A stretch of DNA of 50,928 nucleotides from the NCBI RefSeq assembly GCF_001475545.1, contig NZ_LDQC01000037.1:1-50928 (forward strand). The letters are read 5' to 3'. The notes under the pieces were generated by a model. The model had not been told where the DNA came from, searched no databases, and saw only the letters and a program-made list of their open reading frames with translations. The DNA is from Curtobacterium luteum (GTDB lineage Bacteria; Actinomycetota; Actinomycetes; Actinomycetales; Microbacteriaceae). Made by a program: the position numbers and the translations under genes. Shown here piece by piece: positions 38,857 through 47,894 of the stretch (position 1 is the first letter of the stretch; each line of letters begins with the position of its first letter).

Positions 38857-40146
38857 GTGACCAGCGCGCTCCTCACGGACCAGTACGAACTCACCATGGT
38901 GGACGCCGCACTGAAGGACGGCACCGCCGACCGCCGGTGCGTCTTCGAGGTGTTCACCCGCCGCCTGCCCGACGGTCGCCGCTACGGTGTCGCGGCCGGC
39001 CTCGGCCGGTTCCTCACCGCGCTCGGCGACTTCCGCTTCGGCGACGAGGAGATCGGGTTCCTCCGCGACCGCGGCGTCATCGACGAGGGCACGGCGCGGT
39101 GGCTCGCCGACTACCGCTTCAGCGGCAGCATCCGTGCGTACCGCGAGGGCGAGGTGTTCTTCCCGAACTCGCCCGTGCTCCAGATCGAGGGCACCTTCGC
39201 CGAGGCCGTCGTCCTCGAGACCCTGGCGCTGAGCATCTTCAACGCCGACTCCGCGGTCGCGTCGGCGGCCGCGCGCATGGTGTCCGCGGCGGACCACCGG
39301 CCGCTCGCCGAGATGGGGTCCCGTCGCACGGGTGAGTGGAACGCGGTCGCCGCCGCCCGCGCCGCGTACATCGCCGGGTTCGGTGCGACGAGCAACCTCG
39401 AGGCCGGGCGCACGTGGGGCATCCCGACGATGGGGACCGCCGCGCATGCGTTCACCCTGCTCCACGACTCGGAGGAGGCGGCGTTCCGGTCGCAGCTCGA
39501 CGCCCTCGGCGACGGAACGACCCTGCTCGTCGACACCTACGACATCGAGGCCGCGGTCGAGACCGCCGTCCGGCTCACCGACGGGAAGCTCGGCGCCGTG
39601 CGCATCGACTCCGGCGACCTGCCGTCCGTCGTGGCCGCGGTCCGGGCACAGCTCGACCGACTCGGCGCGACCGGGACGAAGATCACGGTGACGAACGACC
39701 TCGACGAGTACACGATCGCGGCGCTCCGGGCTGCCCCGGTGGACTCCTACGGCGTCGGCACGTCGGTGGTCTCGGGCTCCGGGCACCCTGCCGCGGGCAT
39801 GGTGTTCAAGCTCGTCGCGCACCGTGACGCCGCGGACGACGCCTGGGTGCCGGTGGCGAAGAAGTCCGCCGACAAGGCGTCGACCGGTGGCCGCAAGGAA
39901 GCCGGCCGGCGACTCCGCAACGGCATCGCGACCGCGGAGGTCGTGCTCACCCAGGGCGCGGTCGGCCCGGACGAGCGACCGCTGCTCGTCCCGGTCGTGA
40001 CGAACGGCGAGGTCGACCCGGTGTTCCTCGGCAGCCAGGGCGTCGAGGCCGCGCGGAGGCACCACAGGATGGCGAAGGCCGAGCTGCCCGCCGACGCGTC
40101 GCGCATCGGTCGGGGCGACCCGGCCGTCCCCACGCTGGTCATCTGA
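38857..40146 (+). CDS. pncB: Nicotinate phosphoribosyltransferase
   Basis: 429 aa. It converts nicotinate plus PRPP to nicotinate mononucleotide in NAD salvage. The N-terminus [16 protein letters not shown], the [20 protein letters not shown] region, [25 protein letters not shown] (core [11 protein letters not shown] about 185-195), the [10 protein letters not shown] motif (about 249) and [11 protein letters not shown] (about 301) match the family; the Mycobacterium-type short form is about this length. Divergent from murI; convergent with DUF3039. Confidence 0.95.
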   Translation: MTSALLTDQYELTMVDAALKDGTADRRCVFEVFTRRLPDGRRYGVAAGLGRFLTALGDFRFGDEEIGFLRDRGVIDEGTARWLADYRFSGSIRAYREGEVFFPNSPVLQIEGTFAEAVVLETLALSIFNADSAVASAAARMVSAADHRPLAEMGSRRTGEWNAVAAARAAYIAGFGATSNLEAGRTWGIPTMGTAAHAFTLLHDSEEAAFRSQLDALGDGTTLLVDTYDIEAAVETAVRLTDGKLGAVRIDSGDLPSVVAAVRAQLDRLGATGTKITVTNDLDEYTIAALRAAPVDSYGVGTSVVSGSGHPAAGMVFKLVAHRDAADDAWVPVAKKSADKASTGGRKEAGRRLRNGIATAEVVLTQGAVGPDERPLLVPVVTNGEVDPVFLGSQGVEAARRHHRMAKAELPADASRIGRGDPAVPTLVI

Positions 40147-40170
40147 CCGGCGTCCACGTCCTGCGGAGGA

Positions 40171-40431
40171 CTACTCCGCCTTCATACGCTCGTAGATCTT
40201 CTTGCAGTCCGGGCAGACCGGGAACTTCTCCGGGTCACGACCGGGGATCCACTTCTTGCCGCAGAGAGCCTTGACGGGCTTGCCGCTGAGCGCCGACTCG
40301 AGGATCTTGTCCTTCTTCACGTAGTGCGAGAACCGCTCGTGATCGCCGGGCTCGATCCCCTCGTCCTCGAGGAGCTTCTCGAGCTCGCGGTCCATCACGT
40401 CGAGGCCGCCACCGGGTTCCGTCATGCTCAT
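40171..40431 (-). CDS. DUF3039 family protein
   Basis: 86-aa small acidic/basic protein of the actinobacterial DUF3039 family, function unknown. Two CxxC-like sites, KALCGKKWIPGRDP and FPVCPDCKKIYE, suggest a zinc ribbon. Conserved core ERFSHYVKKDKILESALSG precedes it. The ATG at 40431 is selected over longer in-frame starts because it lies 6 nt after a TACCCT box; a second ATG two codons on is also possible. Confidence 0.88.
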   Translation of the reverse strand: MSMTEPGGGLDVMDRELEKLLEDEGIEPGDHERFSHYVKKDKILESALSGKPVKALCGKKWIPGRDPEKFPVCPDCKKIYERMKAE

Positions 40432-40437
40432 GCACCC

Positions 40438-40443
40438 AGGGTA
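40438..40443 (-). promoter_or_regulatory. -10 box of a probable leaderless promoter, DUF3039
   Basis: TACCCT on the minus strand (40443 to 40438), 6 nt before the ATG; same box and spacing as mnmA. Confidence 0.65.
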
Positions 40444-40530
40444 CGACGCGTCGCGCCCCGTCGCGAAGGGGGCCACGTGGCGATGCGGTCGCCACCCCGA
40501 CGGCCGCCAGCGCGGGGCGACGGCGTCGGA

Positions 40531-40578
40531 GACGGCCGGGAGGCGCGGGGCGGGGCCGCCACGCGCCTCCCGGCCGTC
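40531..40578. terminator. GC palindrome after the ABC-2 permease gene
   Basis: Two 23-nt arms with one mismatch and a GG loop, carrying GGGAGGCGCG and its complement. It lies about 105 nt past the minus-strand permease stop at 40683. The remaining bases of this 250-bp gap hold nothing I recognise. Confidence 0.7.
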
Positions 40579-40682
40579 ACCTGGTCACCACGCGCCGGTG
40601 GCGACCCCGATGGTCACGCCGCGCGGTGGACCGGTCCCGCAGCCGGGCGACAGCACACCGTGCCGGCGCACCACCCGCCCGG

Positions 40683-42254
40683 TCAGTTGCGCTGCGCCGC
40701 CGCCAGGAGGTCCGGTCCGTGCCGGTCGAACGCACGGCCCCCGATCGCGACACCGGCGACGAGCACGACCACGCCGACGACCGCGCCGACGACCAGCGTC
40801 GTCGTGGCCCACGGGTCCGCGCCCTCGCGGAAGGCCAGGGCCGCGAGCCACACGGCCGGGATCGAGCAGACCACGGTGCCGATGACCATCACCGACTGCG
40901 CGACCGTCGCGGTCACGCCGGCGGCCTGGGGCTGCTGGAACGGGTGGTCGCCTGGACGCACCGTCGGGTAGGGCAGCAGGACGGAGACGATGCTCGACAG
41001 CCCGAGACCGGCCAGGAGCGCCGACGCACCGATCCCGATGAGCACGGGGAACGCCACCCAGTCGCCGAAGAGCCGCGCCGAGACCGCGGCGCCCGCGACG
41101 AGCGCCGGGATCCCGACCACGAGCACGGGGACGACCCGACCGAGCCGGTCGCTCCACCCCGGTGCGCCGGACGCGACGTGCAGCCAGACGGCGGTGTTGT
41201 CGTACGAGACGTCGTTGTGCGGCAGGAACCCGGCGATGAGCGCCATGAGGGGCAGCGGCACGAGCGCCGTCCACTGCCACGGCACACCGGCGACGCCGAG
41301 CGGGATGACCACGATCGGCACGAAGACGAGCACCAGGTAGGACGTCCGGTAGCGCGGGTCGCGTCCCCAGTAGGTCAGGGCGCGTGCGGCGACGGCGGCG
41401 ACCGGTGTCGCGCCGAGCCGGTCGAACCAGCCCAGCCCGCGGTACCGACGGCTGCGTGTCCGGGACTCGACGGTCTCCAGGGCGTGGCCGACCTGCGCCC
41501 ACCAGGCCCACGCGAGGAGGGCGACCGTGCCGAGAGCGACGAGCAGCTTCAGGAGCCCCGTGCCGACGGCACCGACCGCGACGTCCGCGGGGACCGCCCA
41601 CGCCGCACCCCACGGGGTCCAGCCGGCGATGTTCGCGACCCGCTGTGTCTCGGCTCCGGCGGGGTCGATCCAGCCGCTGTCGACCAGGAGCGAGACCGTG
41701 GGGACGGCGAGGACCGCGATGACGAGGGCGACGAGCCAGCCGGCGTCGCGCGTGCGGTGTTGTCCGATCAGACGGGAGCCCGCCGTCGACGCGACCCGGA
41801 CGAGCAGGGCGCACGTCGCGATCGCGAGGAGGCAGCCGACCACTCCGAGCACCGCCGTGCCGCCGCCGCGCATCCACGTGACGGACTGGCCGACGGCGAC
41901 GATCGCCACCGCGACGACCGGCACGCCGACGAGTCCGGCGACGGACAACCCGATCGCGAGGTCCTTCCGGCCGATCCCGAACACGGCGAAGCGGCGCGGG
42001 TCGAACTGGTCGCCGTGGCCCGCGACGAGCGGGACGACCGTGAAGCCGAACGTGACGAGGGTGCCGACCGGGACCACGACCGCGCGTGCCGACTCCGGGT
42101 CGACCGTGCGCAGACCGGCGGCCACGACGGCGATCGCCACCGCGACGACGAGCCCGACGAGGCTCCCGAGGACGACCAGGACCGAGCGACGTGCACTCCC
42201 CCGGACGCCGCCCGCGAGCAGGTCGGCCCTCAGGCGGAGAAGCTGTGCAACCAT
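40683..42254 (-). CDS. ABC-2 type exporter membrane protein
   Basis: 523 aa, strongly hydrophobic, with roughly 12 membrane segments and no recognisable soluble domain. Start overlaps the 3' end of the upstream ATPase gene by 25 bp, so the two are almost certainly one transporter. Family features are weak; I infer the permease role from topology and pairing. Substrate unknown. It contains several Arg/Asp-rich cytoplasmic loops (for example RRYRGLGWFDRLG around residue 265). Confidence 0.75.
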   Translation of the reverse strand: MVAQLLRLRADLLAGGVRGSARRSVLVVLGSLVGLVVAVAIAVVAAGLRTVDPESARAVVVPVGTLVTFGFTVVPLVAGHGDQFDPRRFAVFGIGRKDLAIGLSVAGLVGVPVVAVAIVAVGQSVTWMRGGGTAVLGVVGCLLAIATCALLVRVASTAGSRLIGQHRTRDAGWLVALVIAVLAVPTVSLLVDSGWIDPAGAETQRVANIAGWTPWGAAWAVPADVAVGAVGTGLLKLLVALGTVALLAWAWWAQVGHALETVESRTRSRRYRGLGWFDRLGATPVAAVAARALTYWGRDPRYRTSYLVLVFVPIVVIPLGVAGVPWQWTALVPLPLMALIAGFLPHNDVSYDNTAVWLHVASGAPGWSDRLGRVVPVLVVGIPALVAGAAVSARLFGDWVAFPVLIGIGASALLAGLGLSSIVSVLLPYPTVRPGDHPFQQPQAAGVTATVAQSVMVIGTVVCSIPAVWLAALAFREGADPWATTTLVVGAVVGVVVLVAGVAIGGRAFDRHGPDLLAAAQRN

Positions 42255-43549
42255 TCCATGCTCTCTGCCACGACGCGGCCGCCCGCGAGTTCGACGAACT
42301 TGTCCTCGAGGCTCTTCCGCCCGCGGACCTGGGCCATCGTCCCGGAGGCGAGGACCTTGCCGCCGACGATGATGGCGACCGAGTCGCAGGTGCGCTGGAC
42401 GAGTTCCATCGAGTGGCTGGAGAGCACGACCGTGCCGCCGCCCGCCGTGTAGCGACGCAGGATCTCCGTGATGGTCGCGGCGCTCACCGGGTCGACGGAC
42501 TCGAACGGCTCGTCGAGTACGAGCACGCGCGGCGAGTGGATGAGCGTCGCGGCGAGTGCGATCTTCTTCGCCATGCCCACCGAGTAGTCCGCGACCTGAC
42601 GGCCGAGTGCCTCACCGAGACCGAACGCCTCGCCGAGGTCAGCGCTGCGCTCCCGTGCCGTGACACCGTCGAGGCCCCGGAGCGTGGCCGAGTAGTAGAG
42701 GAGCTGTGCGCCGGTGAGGCGGTCGAACAGCCGGAGCCGGTCGGGCAGCACGCCGAGGCTGCGCTTGGCGGCGGTCGGGTCGGCCCAGACATCGTGGTCG
42801 AGCACGGTCACGGTGCCGGCGTCCGGTCGGAGCAGGCCGGTGACCATGGAGAGCGTGGTGGTCTTGCCGGCGCCGTTCGGACCGACGACGCCGAAGATCG
42901 AGCCCTGGCGGATCTCGAGGTCGACCGCGTCCACGGCGAGGGTCTGGCCGTAGCGCTTCACGAGGCCCTCGGCGCGGAGGACCACGGGCTGCTTCGGCGC
43001 GGCCGCCGCAGGGCGCTTGGCGGCGGCCCGGGGAGCGCGCTTCTTCGACGGCGCGGAGTCGCCCGGCGCGGCGTCGCTGGTCGGCGCGGCGCCGTCCGGC
43101 ACGGCGTCGCTGCTCGTGCCGGCGCGCTGATCGGTGCTGTCCGGTGCACCGGCCGGGCGCTTGACCCGCCCCTTGGCGCCGCGGGAGCCCGAGGGCCGCT
43201 TCGACTTCTTCGTCGCCGAGGCAGCGGCCGCGGCTCCCGCAGCCGTCGTCCCGGAACCGGCGTCGTCGTCGCGCGTGTCGAGGGCGTCGTCGCGCGTGTC
43301 GAGGGCGTCGTCGCGCGTGTCGAGGGCGTCTCCACTCGTGTCCGGGGTCTCGCCTTCGACACGGCCCGTCGCTTCCGCGACCGTCAGCGCGTCGACACCG
43401 TGGGCCTCGATCGTGGTCGTGTCGTCGGTCATCTCGTCACCAGCGGGCGCGTCTCGCGCATCCCCGTCCCCCATGTCGCTCTCGGCCTCGGTCAGCCAGG
43501 CAGCGTCGGACGTCGCGTACACGTCCTCGTCGTCTGCTCCTGCGGCCAT
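42230..43549 (-). CDS. ABC transporter ATP-binding protein with long disordered N-terminus
   Basis: 439 aa. Only residues about 198-435 form the ATPase: Walker A GPNGAGKTTT (about 229-238), signature YSVGMAKKIALAA (about 332) and Walker B VLVLDEPFESVDP (about 351). The signature has V and M where most have G and Q. The first roughly 195 residues are low complexity: acidic, with three DALDTRD units, then a Lys/Arg/Ala/Pro-rich part (KKSKRPSGSRGAKG; KKRAPRAAAKRP). The ATG at 43549 is supported by a TACGGT box 6 nt upstream, so the extension is probably really translated. It partners the ABC-2 membrane protein. Confidence 0.88.
   Translation of the reverse strand: MAAGADDEDVYATSDAAWLTEAESDMGDGDARDAPAGDEMTDDTTTIEAHGVDALTVAEATGRVEGETPDTSGDALDTRDDALDTRDDALDTRDDDAGSGTTAAGAAAAASATKKSKRPSGSRGAKGRVKRPAGAPDSTDQRAGTSSDAVPDGAAPTSDAAPGDSAPSKKRAPRAAAKRPAAAAPKQPVVLRAEGLVKRYGQTLAVDAVDLEIRQGSIFGVVGPNGAGKTTTLSMVTGLLRPDAGTVTVLDHDVWADPTAAKRSLGVLPDRLRLFDRLTGAQLLYYSATLRGLDGVTARERSADLGEAFGLGEALGRQVADYSVGMAKKIALAATLIHSPRVLVLDEPFESVDPVSAATITEILRRYTAGGGTVVLSSHSMELVQRTCDSVAIIVGGKVLASGTMAQVRGRKSLEDKFVELAGGRVVAESMEWLHSFSA
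43265..43327. repeat. 21-bp in-frame direct repeat, three copies, in the ATPase N-terminus
   Basis: Three identical 21-bp units (43265, 43286, 43307) encoding DALDTRD three times on the minus strand. Perfect identity at DNA level suggests recent expansion. Confidence 0.9.
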
Positions 43550-43555
43550 CGCCCC

Positions 43556-43561
43556 ACCGTA
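43556..43561 (-). promoter_or_regulatory. -10 box of a probable leaderless promoter, ABC ATPase
   Basis: TACGGT on the minus strand (43561 to 43556), 6 nt before the ATG at 43549. Confidence 0.6.
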
Positions 43562-43872
43562 CCAACGGTGCGACGAGCGGTGGCGACCGTGACCGGACCG
43601 TCACCGACGTCCTCCGTGCGAGGGTCACGAATCGAGAACGAAGCGGCTCCGGGTGTACCCCTCCGATCCGGTCGTTCCGTATCATTCACCGGGACACGCC
43701 GAAGTGTTCACCACTTGGAAACCCGCTCGGGCCGCCCAACGTGATGCAACCCGCGCTGGGAGTCTGATCCGAGAAGCGCAGGGTTCACGGCGGAACCGGA
43801 CCCTGCGGGAGCAGACTCGACCAGGCCCGCCCGTGCCCATCGGCGCGCGGGCGGACACCAGAAGGGACCAGC
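43562..43872 (+). promoter_or_regulatory. Divergent region with a long leader for the cytidylyltransferase operon
   Basis: The only -10-like box I find for the plus-strand operon is TATCAT (43680-43685), which would give a leader of about 180 nt. The leader contains AAGTG/CACTT (about 43701-43715) and a hairpin with stem GCAGGGT/ACCCTGC (43778-43806). An AGAAGGGA ribosome site precedes the ATG. No known riboswitch class recognised. Confidence 0.45.
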
Positions 43873-44568
43873 ATGACCACGCAGATCGTCATCCTCGCCG
43901 CGGGGATGGGCAGCCGCCTCGGGCGCAGCCTGCCGAAGCCGCTGACGGAGCTCTCCGACGGCCGCACCATCATGCAGCAGCAGTTCGACAACATCCGCGC
44001 CGCGTTCGGCTCGAGCGCACGCGTGACGATCGTCGTCGGCTACAAGTCGGAGTACATCGTCGAGGCCTTCCCCCAGGCGAACTTCGTCTACAACGAGTCC
44101 TACGACTCCACGAACACCTCGAAGAGCCTCCTCCGTGCGCTCAAGGCCACCGGCAAGAGCGGCGTGCTCTGGATGAACGGCGACGTCGTCTTCGACCCGC
44201 GCGCGCTCGTCCGTGCCGCGGACATGATCGACGAGGACCGCTCGTTCGTCAGCGTGAACACCGACAAGGTCTCCGACGAAGAGGTCAAGTACACCGTCGA
44301 CGCCGAGGGCTTCATCGAGAAGCTCTCGAAGCAGGTCGTCGGTGGTCTCGGCGAGGCCGTCGGGATCAACTACGTCTCCGCCGCTGACAAGCAGGCGCTC
44401 ATCCGCCAGCTCGGCCGCGTGGACGACCAGGAGTACTTCGAGGGCGGCATCGAGGCGGCCATCGCCGAGGACGGGCTACGCTGGTCGCCGGTCGACATCT
44501 CGGACCTCTACGCGGTCGAGATCGACTTCGCCGAGGACCTCGAGCGCGCGAACGACCTGTTCGCCTGA
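43873..44568 (+). CDS. NTP transferase, LicC/IPCT-like cytidylyltransferase
   Basis: 231-aa single-domain nucleotidyltransferase. The N-terminal ILAAGMGSRLGRSLPKPLTEL (core AAGMGSRLG at 9-17, Lys at PKPL) is the signature of CTP-, UTP- and dTTP-using sugar or alcohol-phosphate transferases; YNESYDSTNTSKSLLRAL and WMNGDVVFDP (about 97-106, metal-binding Asp) are typical of phosphocholine and inositol-phosphate cytidylyltransferases. It should make a CDP-alcohol. The following genes encode a polymer exporter, and a CDP-alcohol-using enzyme lies a few kb on, so a role in envelope phosphopolymer synthesis is likely. Whether the alcohol is choline, inositol, ribitol or glycerol cannot be said. Confidence 0.8.
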   Translation: MTTQIVILAAGMGSRLGRSLPKPLTELSDGRTIMQQQFDNIRAAFGSSARVTIVVGYKSEYIVEAFPQANFVYNESYDSTNTSKSLLRALKATGKSGVLWMNGDVVFDPRALVRAADMIDEDRSFVSVNTDKVSDEEVKYTVDAEGFIEKLSKQVVGGLGEAVGINYVSAADKQALIRQLGRVDDQEYFEGGIEAAIAEDGLRWSPVDISDLYAVEIDFAEDLERANDLFA

Positions 44569-44609
44569 ACGACCCCCGTCCCCTCGGCGGTTCCGCCCGG
44601 AGGGAAACC

Positions 44610-45434
44610 GTGACCACAGCGAGTGCGCCGACCGTGCCCGCGGCTGCTGCCCCCATGGCCAGCCGCAGTGCCGGTCGGCGCTATCGTCATGCCCTCCGGC
44701 TGCTGACCGTCCGCGACCTCCGGGTCCGGTACTCGACGTCCGCGCTCGGCTACCTCTGGTCGATCCTCGACCCGCTCGTGATGTCGGCCATCTACTGGTT
44801 CGTCTTCACGCAGGTGTTCCACCGCGGCAAGGTGGGCGAGGAACCGTACATCGTCTTCCTGCTCTCGGCACTCCTGCCGTGGATGTGGTTCACCGGTGCG
44901 GTCTCCGACTCCACCCGGGCGTTCACGAGCGAGGCCAAGCTGATCCGCTCGACGACGATCCCGCGGAGCATCTGGGTGGCCCGGATCGACGCGTCCAAGG
45001 GCATCGAGTTCGTGCTGAGCCTGCCCGTCCTCGCGATCTTCGTGCTCGCGACCGGGGCGCACCTCCACTGGGAAGTGCTGCTGTACCCCCTCGCGATCGT
45101 GCTGCAGTGCGCGCTCATCTACGGACTCGGCCTCATCGTCGCGCCGCTCGTGGTGTTCTTCCGCGACCTCGAACGCGCGGTCAAGCTGATCCTGCGCTTC
45201 CTCTTCTACGCATCGCCGATCATCTACGGCACGTCGGCCCTCCCCGAGCGGTTCCGTGACCTGATGGCGCTGAACCCGCTCTCGGGGATCATCGGCATCT
45301 ACCGCTCGGCGTTCTTCCCGAGCCAGCTCAACTGGCTCGAGGTGGCGTCGTCGACGGTCGTGACCGTGGTCGTCCTCGTCATCGGCACCGTCGTCTTCAA
45401 GCGGAGCGAGCACCGCGTCCTGAAGGAGCTCTGA
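44610..45434 (+). CDS. ABC-2 polysaccharide/teichoic acid exporter permease, TagG-like
   Basis: 274 aa. Cytoplasmic N-terminus, then about six membrane segments; RDLRVRYSTSALGYLWSILDPL (core SALGYLWSILDPL about 48-60) and WFVFTQVFH are typical of TagG/Wzm proteins that export undecaprenyl-linked polymers. The GTG at 44610 is supported by a GGAGGG ribosome site; an ATG 15 codons on is an alternative. Its stop overlaps the ATPase start (TGATG). Confidence 0.9.
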   Translation: MTTASAPTVPAAAAPMASRSAGRRYRHALRLLTVRDLRVRYSTSALGYLWSILDPLVMSAIYWFVFTQVFHRGKVGEEPYIVFLLSALLPWMWFTGAVSDSTRAFTSEAKLIRSTTIPRSIWVARIDASKGIEFVLSLPVLAIFVLATGAHLHWEVLLYPLAIVLQCALIYGLGLIVAPLVVFFRDLERAVKLILRFLFYASPIIYGTSALPERFRDLMALNPLSGIIGIYRSAFFPSQLNWLEVASSTVVTVVVLVIGTVVFKRSEHRVLKEL

Positions 45435-46204
45435 TGACCGCCACCGATCAGCCCCGGCGCAGCACCACCACGACGCCCGTGATCTCCGTCCGCGGCGCGG
45501 GGATCCGGTTCAAGCGGAACCGGCGGGCGAGCCGCAGCTTCAAGGACCTCTTCGCCGGGCGGAGCCGACGGAAGCGCGGCGACGAGTTCTGGGCGCTCCG
45601 GGACGTCACGTTCGACGTCCAGCCCGGGGAGGCCATCGGCGTCGTCGGTCGGAACGGCCAGGGCAAGTCCACCCTCCTCAAGCTCGTGGCGCAGGTCATG
45701 CTCCCCGACGAGGGGCGCATCCAGGTCGGCGCCGGTGTGGCACCGCTCATCGAGATCACCGGCGGGTTCGTCGGCGACCTCACCGTGCGGGACAACGTCT
45801 ACCTGACGGCCGGTCTGCACGGCATGTCGCGAGCGGAGATCCGCGACGCTTTCGACGAGATCATCGAGTTCGCGGAGATCGGCGACTTCGTCGACACCCC
45901 GTACAAGCACCTGTCGAGCGGCATGAAGGTGCGGATCGCGTTCTCGGTCATCTCCCGTCTGGACGAGCCGGTGCTGCTCGTGGACGAGGTCCTCGCCGTC
46001 GGCGACAAGGGGTTCCGCGAGAAGTGCTACAAGCGGATCGACGAGCTCCTGGCCGGCGGGCGGACGCTGTTCTTCGTGTCCCACAACGACAAGGACCTGC
46101 GCCGGTTCTGCGACCGCGGGCTCTACCTCGACAAGGGACGGCTGCAGTTCGACGGCCCCATCGACGAGGCCCTCGCGCGCTACAGCGCCGACTCCGTGTC
46201 CTGA
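45434..46204 (+). CDS. ABC exporter ATP-binding protein, TagH/Wzt-like
   Basis: 256 aa. N-terminal FKRNRRASRSFKDLF region before the ATPase core is typical of TagH/Wzt. Walker A GRNGQGKSTLLKL (about 73-85), signature LSSGMKVRIAF (about 156-166), Walker B PVLLVDEVLAVGD (about 176-188). It lacks the C-terminal carbohydrate-binding domain of some Wzt proteins and the extra domain of Bacillus TagH, so it should not need a specific terminal sugar cap. Energises the TagG-like permease. Confidence 0.92.
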   Translation: MTATDQPRRSTTTTPVISVRGAGIRFKRNRRASRSFKDLFAGRSRRKRGDEFWALRDVTFDVQPGEAIGVVGRNGQGKSTLLKLVAQVMLPDEGRIQVGAGVAPLIEITGGFVGDLTVRDNVYLTAGLHGMSRAEIRDAFDEIIEFAEIGDFVDTPYKHLSSGMKVRIAFSVISRLDEPVLLVDEVLAVGDKGFREKCYKRIDELLAGGRTLFFVSHNDKDLRRFCDRGLYLDKGRLQFDGPIDEALARYSADSVS

Positions 46205-46305
46205 GCAGGACCGCTCACCCCTCCACAACGACCGGCGCCCCGGCCTCCTCCACAGCGCCGGTCGCACACGGACGTCCCAGCGGCGCCGACGTCGGTACCC
46301 TCACC

Positions 46306-46311
46306 TAGCGT
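46306..46311 (+). promoter_or_regulatory. -10 box of a probable leaderless promoter, small ORF
   Basis: TAGCGT followed by 7 nt and the ATG at 46319. Confidence 0.6.
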
Positions 46312-46318
46312 TCGTGGC

Positions 46319-46621
46319 ATGCACCCCAGCGCCACCGCGTACCGAGTCCCGTTCCACCTCGACCGCACGGATGCCCCGCGCCGGTACACCCTGACGAACA
46401 CCGGCCCGGAGCCCGTCCACGGACTGACGCTCACCCACCTGGGGACGGGATACGCGCCACCCATGGCCGTCCGCCGGCTCGACCCTGGCCGGGCGCTGTC
46501 CATCGCCGTGTTCGGGGCCGCCGCGGACGACACCGGTGCTGTGGTGCTCCGGTGGCGACGCCCCGATCGCAGCGAGTACCTGTGGCAGGTCCCGCTCGTC
46601 GCCCACGCCGCCGGACGATGA
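46319..46621 (+). CDS. Small hypothetical protein
   Basis: 100 aa, family not recognised. No signal peptide or membrane segment. The pattern of short beta-prone stretches (TLTNTGPEPVHGLTLTHLG; AVVLRWRRPDRSEYLWQVPL) suggests a small beta-sandwich. Evidence for a real gene is the TAGCGT box 7 nt before the ATG and the lack of a competing gene on the other strand. It sits after the TagH-like gene, with its own promoter, and converges on the glycerophosphotransferase with 32 bp between stops. Confidence 0.6.
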   Translation: MHPSATAYRVPFHLDRTDAPRRYTLTNTGPEPVHGLTLTHLGTGYAPPMAVRRLDPGRALSIAVFGAAADDTGAVVLRWRRPDRSEYLWQVPLVAHAAGR

Positions 46622-46653
46622 CGGGCTCCGACCACCCGACCCCGGCGGACGGG

Positions 46654-47886
46654 TCAGCGCCCGTCGTGTTCGGCTGCGACGACGCGCCACCGCTCGAGCA
46701 GCTGTTCCACGGCCGCGTGGAACCGAGCCGTGGCCGCCCCGGGCGTCGTGTCGCCGAAGTACCGCTCGACCCAGTGCCGGAGCCGCGCCAGCTCCTCGGC
46801 GTCGTTCGCAGCGGCGTCGATGCGTGCGACCACGTCCGACGTCTCCGACGCCTCCAACCAGTTCGCGTCTCCGAGGTACCCGCGTTCGTCGACGTCGGCG
46901 TCCGGGGACACCGGCCGCGTCACGATGAGCGGCTTCCCCACGGCGAGCCGGTCGTAGATCATCGCCGAGATGTCGGTGATGGCCACATCGGCACCAGCGA
47001 GCTGCCAGCCGAGTGTCGGTCCGTCGTCGTACACGTGGTGCGCCGACGGATCGGCGGCGTTCGCAGCCGAGATCGCCGCGATGATCCGTTCGTGTGCGGA
47101 CCGGTACTCCGCGTCGAGCACGCCCGAGCGCGGGTGGGGCCGGTAGACGAGTCGGTGCGCCGGGGACGCGAGCACTCGCTCGGCGATCGTCGTGCCGTGG
47201 CTCGCGATCGACCCGTAGGCCGCGGCGGCGCGGTCCCCCTCCCACGTCGGGGCGTAGAGCACGACGGTGCGGTCGTCCGCCGGCCAGGGCACCGCGCCCG
47301 CGAAGTGGTCGGCCTGCGGGCGGCCGATCGCCGTCGTCCGTGCGTCGAGGTCGTAGTCCCACAGCGCGGCGGCCAACCGGTCACGAGCGGCGTCACCGGC
47401 GATCAGGGCGTGGTCGTACGCCTTGAACTGGTTCGTCGTCATGTACATCTTGTCGCTCTCGCCGTGGTTCACGAAGACGTGCCACATGCGCCCGTACCGC
47501 ATCATCTGGAAGTTGCGGGCGTTCTGGTTGACGTAGAGGACGATCTTCGGGGACTGCTCGTCCACGAACCGTTCGAGGTCCACGACCTGCCGCGCGTACA
47601 CGACCGGCACCGGCGACTCGTCGAGCAGGGCGAGCATGGCACCGGGGCTCCGCGAGACGATCGCCACCGGGTGCTGTGCGTGCAGTTCAGCGAGCGGGGC
47701 GTACCACTGGCGGACCTGGTACAGGTTGACCGGCCCGTCGGCGAAGTACACCGCGATCTCGACGGCCCCGGGTGCGAGCGGTGTCTCGGTCTGCAACCGC
47801 CGGGCCAGGGCGTTCCGGTTCTGCCGCGACTTCAGCAGACGCTGCACGAGCCGCACCGCGGTGCGCGCATCACTCAGGATCGACAT
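46654..47886 (-). CDS. CDP-glycerol glycerophosphotransferase family protein
   Basis: 410 aa, related to the TagB/TagF catalytic domain that adds glycerol phosphate from CDP-glycerol to a lipid-linked acceptor. Signature parts: FVNHGESDKMYMTTNQFKAYD (core HGESDK about 166-171, with the catalytic His), VLYAPTWEGDR (about 223-233), YRPHPRSG (about 262-269) and the late ADVAITDISAMIYDRLAVGKP (core TDISAMIYD about 322-330). It is a single-domain enzyme, shorter than TagF polymerases. The ATG at 47886 follows a GGAGAC site; a longer frame extends upstream into the GT2 gene without homology. It is last in a four-gene minus-strand operon. Confidence 0.88.
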   Translation of the reverse strand: MSILSDARTAVRLVQRLLKSRQNRNALARRLQTETPLAPGAVEIAVYFADGPVNLYQVRQWYAPLAELHAQHPVAIVSRSPGAMLALLDESPVPVVYARQVVDLERFVDEQSPKIVLYVNQNARNFQMMRYGRMWHVFVNHGESDKMYMTTNQFKAYDHALIAGDAARDRLAAALWDYDLDARTTAIGRPQADHFAGAVPWPADDRTVVLYAPTWEGDRAAAAYGSIASHGTTIAERVLASPAHRLVYRPHPRSGVLDAEYRSAHERIIAAISAANAADPSAHHVYDDGPTLGWQLAGADVAITDISAMIYDRLAVGKPLIVTRPVSPDADVDERGYLGDANWLEASETSDVVARIDAAANDAEELARLRHWVERYFGDTTPGAATARFHAAVEQLLERWRVVAAEHDGR

Positions 47887-47894
47887 GGGTCTCC

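Noticed and set aside
43692..43872. Known riboswitch in the cytidylyltransferase leader
   Set aside because: I could not match conserved cores of common classes; hairpins alone are not enough.
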